This document shows, in pieces, positions 52,665 through 62,103 of a DNA stretch of 64,000 nt. The notes beneath the pieces were generated by a model. The model searched no databases. It was not told where the DNA came from and was given only the letters and a program-made list of their open reading frames with translations. Source of the stretch: Gellertiella hungarica (lineage in GTDB: Bacteria; Pseudomonadota; Alphaproteobacteria; Rhizobiales; Rhizobiaceae); assembly GCF_014197145.1 (NCBI RefSeq), contig NZ_JACIEZ010000005.1:124001-188000 (forward strand). Direction: 5' to 3'. A program made the translations under genes and the position numbers. Positions within the stretch are counted from its first letter, which is position 1. Each line of letters begins with the position of its first letter.

Positions 52665-53843
52665 TCAGGGCTGCGCGCCCGGAAGCTTCGAGAGCGCTGC
52701 CGCCGTCTCCGGATTGAGCTTGCCGTCCGTCTCCCCCGCATAAAGACCCCGCCCCTGCAGGAAGACCTGCAGCGCTTCGATGACGGCGGCGGAAAAATCC
52801 TCTGGCGCGGTGAGAAGCTGGGCGAGCGTATCCTCGTTGCCGGCCATGATGGCCCGAGCGAGCCAGTAGGCGGCCTGCTTCGGATTGGCATCGGTGCCGA
52901 GGCCGAACTCGTAGAGATTGGCGAGGTTGGCCATGGCCGTCGGGTTGCCGGCCTCGGCGGCGCGGCTGTAGAGATCGAAGGCGCGGACATAATCCCGTTC
53001 TCCGCCCTCGCCCGCCTCGTAGAGCCGGCCGAGATTGGTCATGGCATCCACCTGCTGGCCATCGGCCGCGCGGGCATACCACTCCCGCGCCTTGCCGTAA
53101 TCGACGGGTGTCCCGAGCCCCTGCTCGTATGCATAGCCGAGCGCCGCCATGGAATCGGCATCGCCGAGGCCTGCCGCCTTTTCCAGCCAGGAGAGCGAGG
53201 CCTTCTCGTCGACCGCCACGCCTGCGCCGTCGCGCAGCATGATCGCGAGATCGTACATGGCGATCGCATGGCCCTGGGCCGCGGCCTTTTCCAGCCAGCC
53301 GACCGCCTTGCCGGGATCCGGCGCGACATCGGCCCGCCCTTCCCGATAGATCAGCCCCAGCGAGTATTGCGCCAGACTGTTGCCGGTCGCGGCAGCGGCC
53401 TCGAGCATGGCGATCCCGCGTGGCGCGTCGGTCTCCCCAAGGGTCCCTTCGATGAAGAACCAGGCAAGGTTCGCCTTGCCATAGGCGTTGCCGGCACGGT
53501 CCGCCTCCTCGTAGAGGCGGCGCGCGGTCTCGAAATCGCCCCGGGCCTGATAGGCGCGGGCAGCAAGATCGGTCAGCATGGCATCGCGCGGTTCTGCCTG
53601 CCGCGCCGTTTCGCAGGCGCGGATCGCGGCCTCCGGTTCGATGGCCTCGATCGCCACGCCGGAATAGGCGGGCGGCGCATAGGGTTCGCCCGCGAGGCGG
53701 TAGCATTCGGAGATGTCGCCGGGACGGGCGGGCTCTGTCGTCATGTCCAGATTGGCGGCGGCCCGGGCGTGGAACGGCACAAGCCCGACCAGAACCGGCA
53801 GGGCCCATTTCAACAACGGCAGGTGCCGGCGGCGTGACATCAT
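52665..53843 (-). CDS. Sel1-repeat protein
   Basis: A 392-residue exported protein with a signal peptide of about 28-30 residues (cut near ARA-AAN) and at least six Sel1/TPR-type helical repeats (about 110-345; units such as AQYSLGLIYREGRA...AVGWLEKAAAQGHA). It ends in a possible peptidoglycan-binding-like segment (GRGLYAGETDGKLNPETAAAL, about 355-380) typical of a PG_binding_1-like motif. Such proteins scaffold envelope or stress functions. Adjacent ATG codons at 53843 and 53840. Function here is unknown. Confidence 0.82.
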   Translation of the reverse strand: MMSRRRHLPLLKWALPVLVGLVPFHARAAANLDMTTEPARPGDISECYRLAGEPYAPPAYSGVAIEAIEPEAAIRACETARQAEPRDAMLTDLAARAYQARGDFETARRLYEEADRAGNAYGKANLAWFFIEGTLGETDAPRGIAMLEAAAATGNSLAQYSLGLIYREGRADVAPDPGKAVGWLEKAAAQGHAIAMYDLAIMLRDGAGVAVDEKASLSWLEKAAGLGDADSMAALGYAYEQGLGTPVDYGKAREWYARAADGQQVDAMTNLGRLYEAGEGGERDYVRAFDLYSRAAEAGNPTAMANLANLYEFGLGTDANPKQAAYWLARAIMAGNEDTLAQLLTAPEDFSAAVIEALQVFLQGRGLYAGETDGKLNPETAAALSKLPGAQP

Positions 53844-54051
53844 CGACTCAAAACTCTCTCTTGCACACAGCCATGGCCGATTTGACCCATTTCGGGAAAG
53901 ATACTTCACGGCGGGAGAGTCGATTGGTCACATCTTTGTTAGGCGGCATTGCAGCAGGCAGGCGGCCCGCCCCGTCTTTCGTCTGGCCAATGCCCGGAAA
54001 ATAGAATATCCGTTTCATCCATGGAATTTCCGTGACGCGAGGACAGGTCCC

Positions 54052-54912
54052 ATGCAGGACATGCGAGAGGCCGCGCCGCCCCGCGATTTCGACAGCCTTC
54101 GGGCTGCCGTCATCGAGCGGCAGGACCAGATGCCGAAGCGGCTGGCGCAGGTCGCGGCCTTCGCGCTGGCCAATCCCGACGACATTGCCTTCGGCACCGC
54201 GGCAAGCATCGCGGCCGCCTCGCAGGTCCAGCCCTCCACCCTGGTGCGCCTTGCCCACCATCTGGGCTATGCAGGCTTTTCCGACCTCCAGACCATCTTC
54301 CGGGAACGCCTGAGGGAGCGGAACAGCTCCTACGAGGGACGGCTTCAGTCGCTGGAGAATTCGGAGGCAGGCGGCGCGGAAGCCGCGGTGCTGTCGGGCT
54401 TCCTCACGGCGGCGGTGCAATCGCTGAGCCGCCTTGCCCAGGAGCTTCCCGCCGATACCTTCACCCGTGCCGTCGACATCCTGTCGGAAGCGGAGACCGT
54501 CTGGCTCCTCGGCAAGCGGCGCTCCTACCCGCTTGCGGCCCACATGACCTATGCCTTCTCCAAGCTCGGCATCCGCCACCAGATCGTCGCCTCGCCGAAT
54601 GGCGTCGATCCGGACATGATCCAGTTCGCAACGGGTCGCGACGCTGCCCTTGCGATCAGCTTCTCCCCCTACGCTCCCGAAACGGTGCGCCAGACCGAGG
54701 CGCTGCGCGAGCGGCGGGTTCCTGTCGTGGCGCTCACGGACTCGGCCTTCTCGCCGCTCGCCCGGGCAGCGGATTGCTTCTTCGAGGTGTCGGAAGCGGA
54801 TTTTTCCGGCTTCCGGTCGATTTCGGCCTCCATGGCGCTCTGCATGGCGCTTCCCGTGGCCATTGCCGAGCGGCGCCGGCAGAAAAAGGGCGTGAAACGC
54901 AAAACGGAATGA
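54052..54912 (+). CDS. iolR: RpiR/MurR-family transcriptional regulator (IolR)
   Basis: A 286-residue regulator with an N-terminal HTH_6 domain (about 10-85; GTAASIAAASQVQPSTLVRLAHHLGYAGFSDLQ) and a C-terminal SIS sugar-phosphate-binding domain (about 125-260). Location immediately before iolCDEB, in the rhizobial order iolR-C-D-E-B, identifies it as IolR, which in Sinorhizobium represses inositol breakdown genes until an intermediate binds. A GGAA-N6-TTCC box overlaps its stop. Confidence 0.88.
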   Translation: MQDMREAAPPRDFDSLRAAVIERQDQMPKRLAQVAAFALANPDDIAFGTAASIAAASQVQPSTLVRLAHHLGYAGFSDLQTIFRERLRERNSSYEGRLQSLENSEAGGAEAAVLSGFLTAAVQSLSRLAQELPADTFTRAVDILSEAETVWLLGKRRSYPLAAHMTYAFSKLGIRHQIVASPNGVDPDMIQFATGRDAALAISFSPYAPETVRQTEALRERRVPVVALTDSAFSPLARAADCFFEVSEADFSGFRSISASMALCMALPVAIAERRRQKKGVKRKTE

Positions 54913-54919
54913 ATATTCC
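54906..54919. promoter_or_regulatory. IolR-type operator upstream of iolC
   Basis: GGAATGAATATTCC is an exact GGAA-N6-TTCC box, the sequence known for IolR operators in Sinorhizobium. It overlaps the iolR stop codon and is followed by TTGACA at 54923-54928, so it lies at the iolC promoter. Confidence 0.6.
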
Positions 54920-55013
54920 GAATTGACATCGTAACAGAACGTATGTTTCAGTGCGCGCATTGCAGCGGTGCCGCCGTCAGGCACCGCGAAACGCCATCCG
55001 GACTGGAGGGATC

Positions 55014-56939
55014 ATGGCCACCGCCCGCTTCAAGGACAATGCCCCGCTCGACGTCATCACCATCGGCCGCTGCTCGGTGGACCTTTACGGCCAGCAGACA
55101 GGGTCGCGGCTGGAGGACATCGCCTCCTTTGCAAAGTCGGTCGGCGGCTGCCCCGCCAACATCGCCATCGGCACGGCGCGGCTGGGGCTGAAATCGGCGC
55201 TCGTCACCCGTGTCGGCGACGAGCAGATGGGCAACTTCGTGCGGGAACAGATGGAACGCGAAGGCGTGGACACCCGCGGCATCGTGGTCGACCAGGAGCG
55301 GCTCACCGCCCTCGTCATCCTGTCGGTCGAGAACGACAAGACATTCCCCCTGATCTTCTACCGCGAGAACTGCGCGGACATGGCGCTGTGCGAGGACGAC
55401 ATCGACGAGGATTTCATCAGGTCCTCCAAGGCGGTGCTGGTTTCCGGCACGCATTTCTCCAAGCCCGGCCCGGATGCGGCGCAGCGCAAGGCCATGCGCA
55501 TTGCCCGCGAAAACGGCGGCAAGGTGATCTTCGACATCGACTACCGCCCGAACCTCTGGGGTCTTGCCGGCCATCGCGCCGGCGAGGAGCGCTACATCGC
55601 CTCCGACAAGGTATCCGCCCACCTGAAAACCGTTCTTCCCCAGTGCGACCTGATCGTCGGCACCGAAGAGGAAGTGCTGATCGCCTCGGGCGAAAGCGAC
55701 CTGCTCTCCGCACTCAGGACCATCCGCTCCCTGTCCGATGCCACCATCGTGCTGAAGCGCGGGCCCATGGGCTGCATCGTCTATGAGGGCGAGATCACCG
55801 ACAACCTCGAAGACGGCATCGTCGGCAAGGGTTTCCCGATCGAGGTCTACAACGTGCTCGGCGCGGGCGACAGCTTCATGTCCGGCCTCCTGTCCGGCTG
55901 GCTCAAGGGCCGCGACTGGAAGGATGCCGCCACCCGCGCCAATGCCTGCGGCGCCTTTGCCGTGTCCCGCCTGCTGTGCTCGCCGGAAATCCCGACGGCG
56001 GAAGAGCTGGAATTCTTCCTGAGGAACGGTTCGAAGGAACACGCGCTGCGCAAGGACGAGGCGCTCAACCACGTTCACTGGGCAACCACCCGGCGCAAGG
56101 AAATCCCGCTCCTGATGGCCCTGGCGATCGACCACCGCTCGCAGCTCGTCAGCGTGGCGGACGAGCTGAACGTGCCGCACCAGCGCATCAACGCCTTCAA
56201 GCGGCTTGCCGTCTCGGCGGCCGCTCGGGTGGCGGAAGGCCGCGAGGGCTACGGCATGCTGATCGACGAGCGTTTCGGCCGCGAAGCCTTCTTCGACGCT
56301 GCCAAGAAGAATTTCTCGTGGATCGGCCGTCCGGTTGAGCTGCCGGGCTCGCGCCCGCTGCGCTACGAGTTCAGCCAGGACATCGGCTCCCAGCTGGTGG
56401 AATGGCCGGTCGACCACTGCATCAAGGCGCTCTGCTTCTACCACCCGGACGATCCGGCGGCGCTGAAGGCCGAGCAGCAGGAAAAGCTGCGCTCGCTCTA
56501 CGAAGCCGCCCGCAAGGTGGGCCGCGAGCTTCTGGTGGAGATCATCGCCGGCAAGAACGGGCCGCTCAACGACACCACCATCTCCACCGCGATCGCCGAG
56601 CTCTATGCGCTCGGCATCAAGCCGGACTGGTGGAAGCTCGAGCCGCAGGCTTCGCCGGCGGCATGGAAGAACATCGAGGCCGTCATCGAGGCCCACGATC
56701 CCTGGTGCCGCGGCATCGTGCTTCTGGGGCTCGAGGCTCCGGCCGCGGAACTGGAAAAGGCCTTCCGCGCCACGCTCGCATCGCCGATGGTGAAGGGCTT
56801 TGCCGTCGGGCGCACCATCTTCGCCCATGCGGCGCGGCAGTGGCTCTCGGGCCAGATGACCGACGAACAGGCGATTGCCGACATGGCGGCGCGCTTCGGC
56901 GAGCTGACGGCGGCCTGGCTGAAGACGCGCGGACTTTGA
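55014..56939 (+). CDS. iolC: 5-dehydro-2-deoxygluconokinase with DUF2090 aldolase-like domain
   Basis: A 641-residue fusion. The N-terminal half (about 1-330) is a PfkB-type kinase (VITIGRCSVDLYG...; GAGDSFMSGLLSG holds the catalytic Asp) that phosphorylates 5-dehydro-2-deoxygluconate. The C-terminal half (about 340-640) is a DUF2090 TIM-barrel, thought to be the partner aldolase in alphaproteobacteria, with LLMALAIDHRSQL and WWKLEPQAS. Starts MATARF 91 nt past the kinase promoter box. The next gene, iolD, follows 34 nt later. Confidence 0.92.
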   Translation: MATARFKDNAPLDVITIGRCSVDLYGQQTGSRLEDIASFAKSVGGCPANIAIGTARLGLKSALVTRVGDEQMGNFVREQMEREGVDTRGIVVDQERLTALVILSVENDKTFPLIFYRENCADMALCEDDIDEDFIRSSKAVLVSGTHFSKPGPDAAQRKAMRIARENGGKVIFDIDYRPNLWGLAGHRAGEERYIASDKVSAHLKTVLPQCDLIVGTEEEVLIASGESDLLSALRTIRSLSDATIVLKRGPMGCIVYEGEITDNLEDGIVGKGFPIEVYNVLGAGDSFMSGLLSGWLKGRDWKDAATRANACGAFAVSRLLCSPEIPTAEELEFFLRNGSKEHALRKDEALNHVHWATTRRKEIPLLMALAIDHRSQLVSVADELNVPHQRINAFKRLAVSAAARVAEGREGYGMLIDERFGREAFFDAAKKNFSWIGRPVELPGSRPLRYEFSQDIGSQLVEWPVDHCIKALCFYHPDDPAALKAEQQEKLRSLYEAARKVGRELLVEIIAGKNGPLNDTTISTAIAELYALGIKPDWWKLEPQASPAAWKNIEAVIEAHDPWCRGIVLLGLEAPAAELEKAFRATLASPMVKGFAVGRTIFAHAARQWLSGQMTDEQAIADMAARFGELTAAWLKTRGL

Positions 56940-56973
56940 ACGGACACGATAAAGAGGATACGGGAGGCACCCC

Positions 56974-58818
56974 ATGGTGAAGACGATCCGCCTGACGATG
57001 GCCCAGGCCATCGTGCATTACATGAAGAACCAGAAGACCGTGATCGACGGCGAGACCGTGCCGATCTTCGGCGGTGTCTGGGCGATCTTCGGCCATGGCA
57101 ACGTGGCCGGCATCGGCGAGGCGCTGTACCAGGTCCGCGACGAGCTGCCGACCTTCCGCGCCCATAACGAGCAGGGCATGGCCCATGCGGCAATCGCCTA
57201 TACCAAGTCGCTGTTCCGCAGCCGTTTCATGGCCTGCACCACCTCCATCGGCCCCGGTGCGCTGAACATGGTGACGGCCGCCGGCGTGGCGCATGTGAAC
57301 CGCCTGCCGGTGCTCTTCCTGCCCGGCGATGTCTTCGCCAACCGCATGCCCGATCCGGTGCTGCAGCAGATCGAGGATTTCGGCGACGGCACCGTATCGG
57401 CCAACGATGCCTTCCGCCCCGTCTCCCGCTATTTCGACCGCATCACCCGCCCGGAACAGATCATGCCGGCGCTGAAGCGCGCCATGCAGGTGATGACCGA
57501 TCCGGTGGATTGCGGCCCCGTCACGCTGTCGCTCTGCCAGGATACCCAGGCTGAGGCTTTCGACTATCCGGAGAGCTTCTTCGAGGAGAGGATCTGGACC
57601 TTCCGCCGGCCCCGGCCCGACGGCGAGGAACTCGGCACCGCCATCGCCACCATCCGCGCGGCGAAGAAGCCGGTGATCATCGCCGGCGGCGGCGTGCTCT
57701 ATTCGCGCGCGACAGACCAGCTGAAGGCCTTCGCCGAAGCCCATGACGTGCCCGTGGTCTTCACCCAGGCCGGCAAGTCGGCGCTGCCCGACGATCATCG
57801 CCTGGCGCTCGGCTCGGTCGGCGTTACCGGCACCTCCGCCGCCAATGCGATTGCGGAGGATGCGGATCTGGTGCTCGCCATCGGCACCCGCTGCCAGGAC
57901 TTCACCACCGGCTCCTGGGCGCTCTTCAAGAACCCCGATCTCCGGATGATCGGCCTCAACACCGTTGCCTTCGACGCCGCCAAGCATGCGACGCACACGC
58001 TGGTGGCCGATGCGCGCGAGGGCCTGAAGGCGCTCACCGCCGGTCTGGAAGGCTGGAAGGCGCCGAAGGCCCATGTGGAGCGTGCGGCAGCCGAAAAGGC
58101 GAAGTGGAACGAGGCTTCCGCCCGTGCCCTTTCCCCCAGCCGCAACGACCTGCCTTCGGATGCCGACGTGATCGGCGCGGTGGCGCGGAAGCTCGGCGGC
58201 GAGAACTCGGTGCTGGTCTGCGCCGCCGGCGGCCTTCCGGGCGAGCTGCACAAGCTCTGGCCGGCGACCGCCCCCGGCAGCTACCACATGGAATACGGCT
58301 TCTCCTGCATGGGCTACGAGGTGGCCGGCGGCCTGGGCGTCAAGATGGCCCATCCGCAGAAGGAGGTCACGGTCATGGTGGGCGACGGCTCCTACATGAT
58401 GATGAATTCCGAGCTTTCGACCTCGGTCATGCTCGGGCTCAAGATCAACGTGGTGCTGCTCGACAACCGCGGCTACGGCTGCATCAACCGGCTGCAGATG
58501 GGCACCGGCGGCGCGAACTTCAACAACCTCCTGAAGGACGCCCGCATCGAGATGATGCCCGACATCGACTTCCGCAAGCATGCCGAAAGCATGGGTGCCA
58601 TCGCCGCCAAGGTTTCCTCCATCGAGGAGCTGGAACAGGCGATCGAGGCTTCCCGCGGCAACGACCGAACCTCCGTCTTCGTCATCGACACCGACCCGCT
58701 GGTGACGACGCAGGAGGGTGGCCACTGGTGGGACGTCGCCGTGCCGGAAGTCTCCCCGCGCGCCGAGGTGCAGGCCGCCCGCGCCAGATACGAAGAAAAC
58801 CGCAAGCAACAGCGCTGA
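56974..58818 (+). CDS. iolD: 3D-(3,5/4)-trihydroxycyclohexane-1,2-dione acylhydrolase
   Basis: A 614-residue thiamine-diphosphate enzyme that opens the inositol ring intermediate. The N-terminal part has the FRAHNEQGMAHAAIAY segment, in which the Glu activates ThDP, and the C-terminal GDGSYMMMNSELST is the ThDP/Mg site (GDG...N). Length and order fit IolD. It lies between iolC and iolE, with gaps of 34 and 18 nt. Confidence 0.96.
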   Translation: MVKTIRLTMAQAIVHYMKNQKTVIDGETVPIFGGVWAIFGHGNVAGIGEALYQVRDELPTFRAHNEQGMAHAAIAYTKSLFRSRFMACTTSIGPGALNMVTAAGVAHVNRLPVLFLPGDVFANRMPDPVLQQIEDFGDGTVSANDAFRPVSRYFDRITRPEQIMPALKRAMQVMTDPVDCGPVTLSLCQDTQAEAFDYPESFFEERIWTFRRPRPDGEELGTAIATIRAAKKPVIIAGGGVLYSRATDQLKAFAEAHDVPVVFTQAGKSALPDDHRLALGSVGVTGTSAANAIAEDADLVLAIGTRCQDFTTGSWALFKNPDLRMIGLNTVAFDAAKHATHTLVADAREGLKALTAGLEGWKAPKAHVERAAAEKAKWNEASARALSPSRNDLPSDADVIGAVARKLGGENSVLVCAAGGLPGELHKLWPATAPGSYHMEYGFSCMGYEVAGGLGVKMAHPQKEVTVMVGDGSYMMMNSELSTSVMLGLKINVVLLDNRGYGCINRLQMGTGGANFNNLLKDARIEMMPDIDFRKHAESMGAIAAKVSSIEELEQAIEASRGNDRTSVFVIDTDPLVTTQEGGHWWDVAVPEVSPRAEVQAARARYEENRKQQR

Positions 58819-58836
58819 ACATCGAGGACTGATTTC

Positions 58837-59733
58837 ATGATCCGCTACGGAACCAACCCCATCGCCTGGTCGAATGACGACGATCGCTCGATCGGCGCCC
58901 ATCTGTCGCTCGAGGACTGCCTCTCCGATTGCGAGAAGATCGGCTTCGACGGCATCGAGAAGGGCCACAAGCTGCCGACCGATCCGGAAGAGCTGCGCAA
59001 GGTGCTCTCCGCCCACAAGCTGGTCTTCGTGTCCGGCTGGCATTCGCTGAACCTGCTCGCCCATTCCGTCGAGGACGAGAAGAAGGCCATCCAGCCGCAT
59101 CTCGACCTGCTGAAGGCCCATGGCTGCAAGGTCTGCATCGTCTGCGAAACCTCGAACGCCATCCATGGCGACGACGGCAAGGCGCTTGCCGACAAGCCGA
59201 ACCTTGCCCCCGACCAGTGGGCGAAATTCGGCGCCGACGTGGAAGCCATCGCGCAGTATTGCGCCGACCAGGGCATCGATCTCGTCTACCATCACCACAT
59301 GGGCACCGTCGTCCAGACGGGCGAGGAAATCGACCTGCTGATGAAGCATACCGGCCCGGCCACCAAGCTGCTTCTCGATACCGGCCATGCCTGGTTCGGC
59401 GGCACCGATCCGGTACGCCTCGCCCGCGACTACATGCATCGCGTGCGCCACATCCATGCCAAGAACGTCCGCCCGGCCGTGCGCCAGGTGGTCGAGAGCG
59501 AGCGGCTTTCCTTCCTCGAGGGCGTGCGCCGCGGCGTCTTCACCGTTCCCGGCGACCCTGAGGGCGGCGTCGACTTCGTGCCGGTGCTGAAGGTTGCGGC
59601 CGAACACGGCTATCAGGGCTGGGTGGTGATCGAGGCCGAGCAGGACCCGCTGGTCCGCAACCCCTTCGAATACCAGTCGCTCGGCCTCAAGTCGCTGAAG
59701 GCCTTCGCGCGGGAAGCCGGACTGGACACGTAA
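58837..59733 (+). CDS. iolE: Myo-inosose-2 dehydratase
   Basis: A 298-residue TIM-barrel lyase that removes water from scyllo-inosose to give the diketone for IolD. It starts [15 protein letters not shown], has the metal-ligand segments [11 protein letters not shown] and [11 protein letters not shown], and ends with the [21 protein letters not shown] segment typical of IolE. It starts 18 nt after iolD. A 372-nt gap with long repeats then separates it from iolB. Confidence 0.96.
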   Translation: MIRYGTNPIAWSNDDDRSIGAHLSLEDCLSDCEKIGFDGIEKGHKLPTDPEELRKVLSAHKLVFVSGWHSLNLLAHSVEDEKKAIQPHLDLLKAHGCKVCIVCETSNAIHGDDGKALADKPNLAPDQWAKFGADVEAIAQYCADQGIDLVYHHHMGTVVQTGEEIDLLMKHTGPATKLLLDTGHAWFGGTDPVRLARDYMHRVRHIHAKNVRPAVRQVVESERLSFLEGVRRGVFTVPGDPEGGVDFVPVLKVAAEHGYQGWVVIEAEQDPLVRNPFEYQSLGLKSLKAFAREAGLDT

Positions 59734-60105
59734 CGGGGCGGGTGCCCGGCACGGCGTGGAGTTTGCCGTACCGCACCCCCCTCTGCCCTGCCGGGCATCT
59801 CCCCCTCAAGGGGGGAGATCGGGATGGGGTTTATGATGGCAGTTCCCAGCAGACGTTTCTGCAAATGAGACGCTTGTTATTTGGGGAAACCAAAAGACTA
59901 CGGTCGATCTCCCCCCTTGAGGGGGAGATGTCCCGGCAGGGACAGAGGGGGGTGCAGTACGGCAAACTCCACACCGTGCAGGGACAGAGGGGGGTGCGGT
60001 ACGGCAAACTCCACGCCCGGCAGGGACAGAGGGGGGTGCAGCACGGCAATCTCGGCGCCCGGCAGGGCACTGCCACAAGTCAACGAACCATACGGAGCGA
60101 AAGAC
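59734..60105. repeat. Long inverted repeat and 42-bp tandem repeats between iolE and iolB
   Basis: Left arm 59749-59821 and right arm 59905-59979 are inverted copies (about 95% identical with small indels) with an 83-nt spacer; each contains the small palindrome ATCTCCCC...GGGGAGAT. The right arm continues into three direct 42-bp units (59936-59977, 59978-60019, 60020-60061) plus a partial fourth (60062-60069). The arms match the style of rhizobial palindromic intergenic elements of the RIME kind. The 42-bp unit is 14 codons and the frame is open into iolB. Confidence 0.75.
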
Positions 60106-60900
60106 ATGTCGAAACTTCACGTCAAGCCGCAGGGCACGTCGGGCCGGGTCGTTCACGTGACGCCGGAGAGCGCGGGATGGACCTATGTGGGCTTCGATGT
60201 CTACCGGCTGAAGCCGGGGGAGAGCGCCGCGGAGGAGACCGAAACCAACGAGGTCTGCCTGGTCTTCGTCTCGGGCAAGGGCAAGGTGACTGCCGGCAGC
60301 GAGAATTTTGGCGTGGTGGGCAGCCGCATGTCGCCCTTCGAGGGGCTTCCGGCATCGGTCTATGTGCCGGCGGGATCCCGCTGGGCGGTGACGGCCGAGA
60401 CGGAGGTGGAGCTTGCGGTCTGCTCGGCGCCCGGCGAGGGCGGTTCGCTCCCCGCCCGCGTGATCGGCAAGGACGAGCTGACGCAGGAGGTGCGCGGCAA
60501 GGGCAACAATGTCCGCCACGTGACGAATATCCTGCCCGAGAACCGGCCGGCCGAATCCCTGCTGGTGGTGGAAGTCATCACGCCCGCGGGCAACACCTCG
60601 TCCTATCCGCCCCACAAGCACGATCAGGACGACCTGCCGAACGAGAGCTTCCTGGAAGAGACCTATTACCACCGGATCAACCCGCCGCAGGGCTTCGCCT
60701 TCCAGCGCGTCTATACCGACGACCGCTCCCTCGACGAGGCCATGGCGGTGGAAGACGGCGATGTGACGCTGGTGCCGAAGGGATATCATCCCTGCGCCAC
60801 CATCCACGGCTACGACCTCTATTACCTCAACGTCATGGCCGGCCCGAAGCGGACGTGGAAATTCCACAATGCCCCGGAGCACGCGTGGCTGCTGAAGTGA
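60106..60900 (+). CDS. iolB: 5-deoxy-glucuronate isomerase
   Basis: A 264-residue double-cupin isomerase converting 5-deoxyglucuronate to 5-dehydro-2-deoxygluconate. YPPHKHDQDD and the preceding NTSS segment form the metal site, and EETYYHRINPPQGFAFQRVYTDDRSLDEAMAV is diagnostic. The start MSKLHVKPQ was chosen because it begins the family sequence and GGAG lies nearby; in-frame upstream sequence is repeat. Last gene of iolRCDEB here. Confidence 0.95.
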   Translation: MSKLHVKPQGTSGRVVHVTPESAGWTYVGFDVYRLKPGESAAEETETNEVCLVFVSGKGKVTAGSENFGVVGSRMSPFEGLPASVYVPAGSRWAVTAETEVELAVCSAPGEGGSLPARVIGKDELTQEVRGKGNNVRHVTNILPENRPAESLLVVEVITPAGNTSSYPPHKHDQDDLPNESFLEETYYHRINPPQGFAFQRVYTDDRSLDEAMAVEDGDVTLVPKGYHPCATIHGYDLYYLNVMAGPKRTWKFHNAPEHAWLLK

Positions 60901-61307
60901 ACATCGGAGCCGTCTGAGCCTCGGTTGCACCCACGCATCGTCTGCGGGGCCTGACAGGACCGGAAGGGTCCATCCGGCCCGGTGCCTGCCAGACGGATGA
61001 CGAGGCGCCAGGAAGCCGCCGGCGCCCTCGTTTCGATGAGGTCCGCCGAGAAGAAGGGATCCCGGGAGGGCTCGATGCATCGGCCGCAAAGCCGGTCATT
61101 GCCCGGCAGTTTCATCAGCCGATGGACGACTTCCGTCCGACAAGACCGAAATGGCGCGGCGGGTCGGGACCAGCCGCGCCCGGCCGGACAGGCTGCCCGA
61201 CCCGGAAAGCCATTCCGCCGGCCTGTCGATGCTGGCGCGTGCGGGAAGAGCCGTTGGCCGGTTCGCAGAAGATCGAACAGTCCCGAGCGCCTGCCGCCCC
61301 GCTCCCC
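60901..61307. other. Intergenic region downstream of iolB
   Basis: A 407-nt region between convergent iolB and the Glyoxalase_8 gene. It has a stem-like GAGGCGCC/GGCGCCCTC pair (about 61002-61029) that could stop iolB transcripts. Open frames inside it are not family-like. Confidence 0.4.
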
Positions 61308-61775
61308 TCACCCCTCGATCACCAGATGCGGCAGGCCGTTCGAGGTTCGCTGGGGCGAGATGCCCTTGCGGTTGACGGTGGCGTGCACGCGCTGGCGGAA
61401 GGCGGAGAAGCTGTCGAAGGTCACCACGTCCACGGGTTCCGCGAAATGGATCGCCAGCCGGAAGTGCTCGCCATCCGCAAGCGCGGTGACGGACAGGACC
61501 TCGCCGACAAAGGGCTGGTTGAGATAGCGCCCGGAGATGATCGAGCCCACGGTGAAATCCGGTGCGGAATTGCGCCGGGGCGGACGGTTCTGCTCCGTGG
61601 CGGACAGGGTGTTCCAGTCCCGGTGGCCGTGCTGGCGGGCCACCATTTCCAGCGCTTCGCCATGGGAAAGGGAACGCCCCTCTTCCGCCAGCGCTTCGCG
61701 CAGCCGCCTTGCCTGTTGCTTGTAGGATTGGATCGCCTCCACGGGCGATCGTGAATTGCCGTCATTCATGGTCAT
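61308..61775 (-). CDS. Glyoxalase_8-like small protein
   Basis: A 155-residue protein of a widespread rhizobial family annotated as glyoxalase-superfamily (PF20066-like). The N-terminal helix (AIQSYKQQARRLREAL) and LSHGEALEMVARQHGHRDWNTLSA motif are followed by a beta-rich part with VVTFDSFSAFRQRVHATV. Such proteins lack a clear glyoxalase active site; function unknown. Starts at 61775 or 61769 (two Met codons). It stands alone. Confidence 0.75.
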   Translation of the reverse strand: MTMNDGNSRSPVEAIQSYKQQARRLREALAEEGRSLSHGEALEMVARQHGHRDWNTLSATEQNRPPRRNSAPDFTVGSIISGRYLNQPFVGEVLSVTALADGEHFRLAIHFAEPVDVVTFDSFSAFRQRVHATVNRKGISPQRTSNGLPHLVIEG

Positions 61776-62103
61776 GCCTTTCAAGGAACATGCCTGTCTG
61801 AATATCCGGGGTCCGCGTTGCCAGGTGCGAGGCATGTTGCCCAGGGGCGTGATCATGTCTTCGTCGGAGGGAGGACTTCACCATGGTTCCTGCGAACCTG
61901 CGGACGGCTGGCGCCTCGAGCCGCGCCCCTTATCGCGCCGTCGGCCGCACCTTGTCAAGCCGAGGGCCCCGGGGCCTTTCCCGCCCTGGCACAGCGTCCT
62001 GTCCCACATTGCGGGATTTCAGGCTTTTTGAGCAAAACTGGAAACGAAGATGAAGGTATTTCCGGTTATTCTTGCATCCAAGGAGTTGGAAGGGAGGCCC
62101 ATC
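61776..62103. other. Intergenic region before the PilZ-like gene
   Basis: A 328-nt divergent spacer. No coding frame is convincing. It should contain promoters for both flanking genes; I see no distinctive motif. Confidence 0.4.

Noticed and set aside
59936-60069. Possible CRISPR array from the 42-bp units
   Set aside because: The units are directly adjacent with no variable spacers, and no cas gene is present.
59881-60105. An N-terminal extension of IolB by repeat-coded residues
   Set aside because: IolB proteins begin at MSKLHVK; the extension is coded by the repeat element and has no clear ribosome-binding site.
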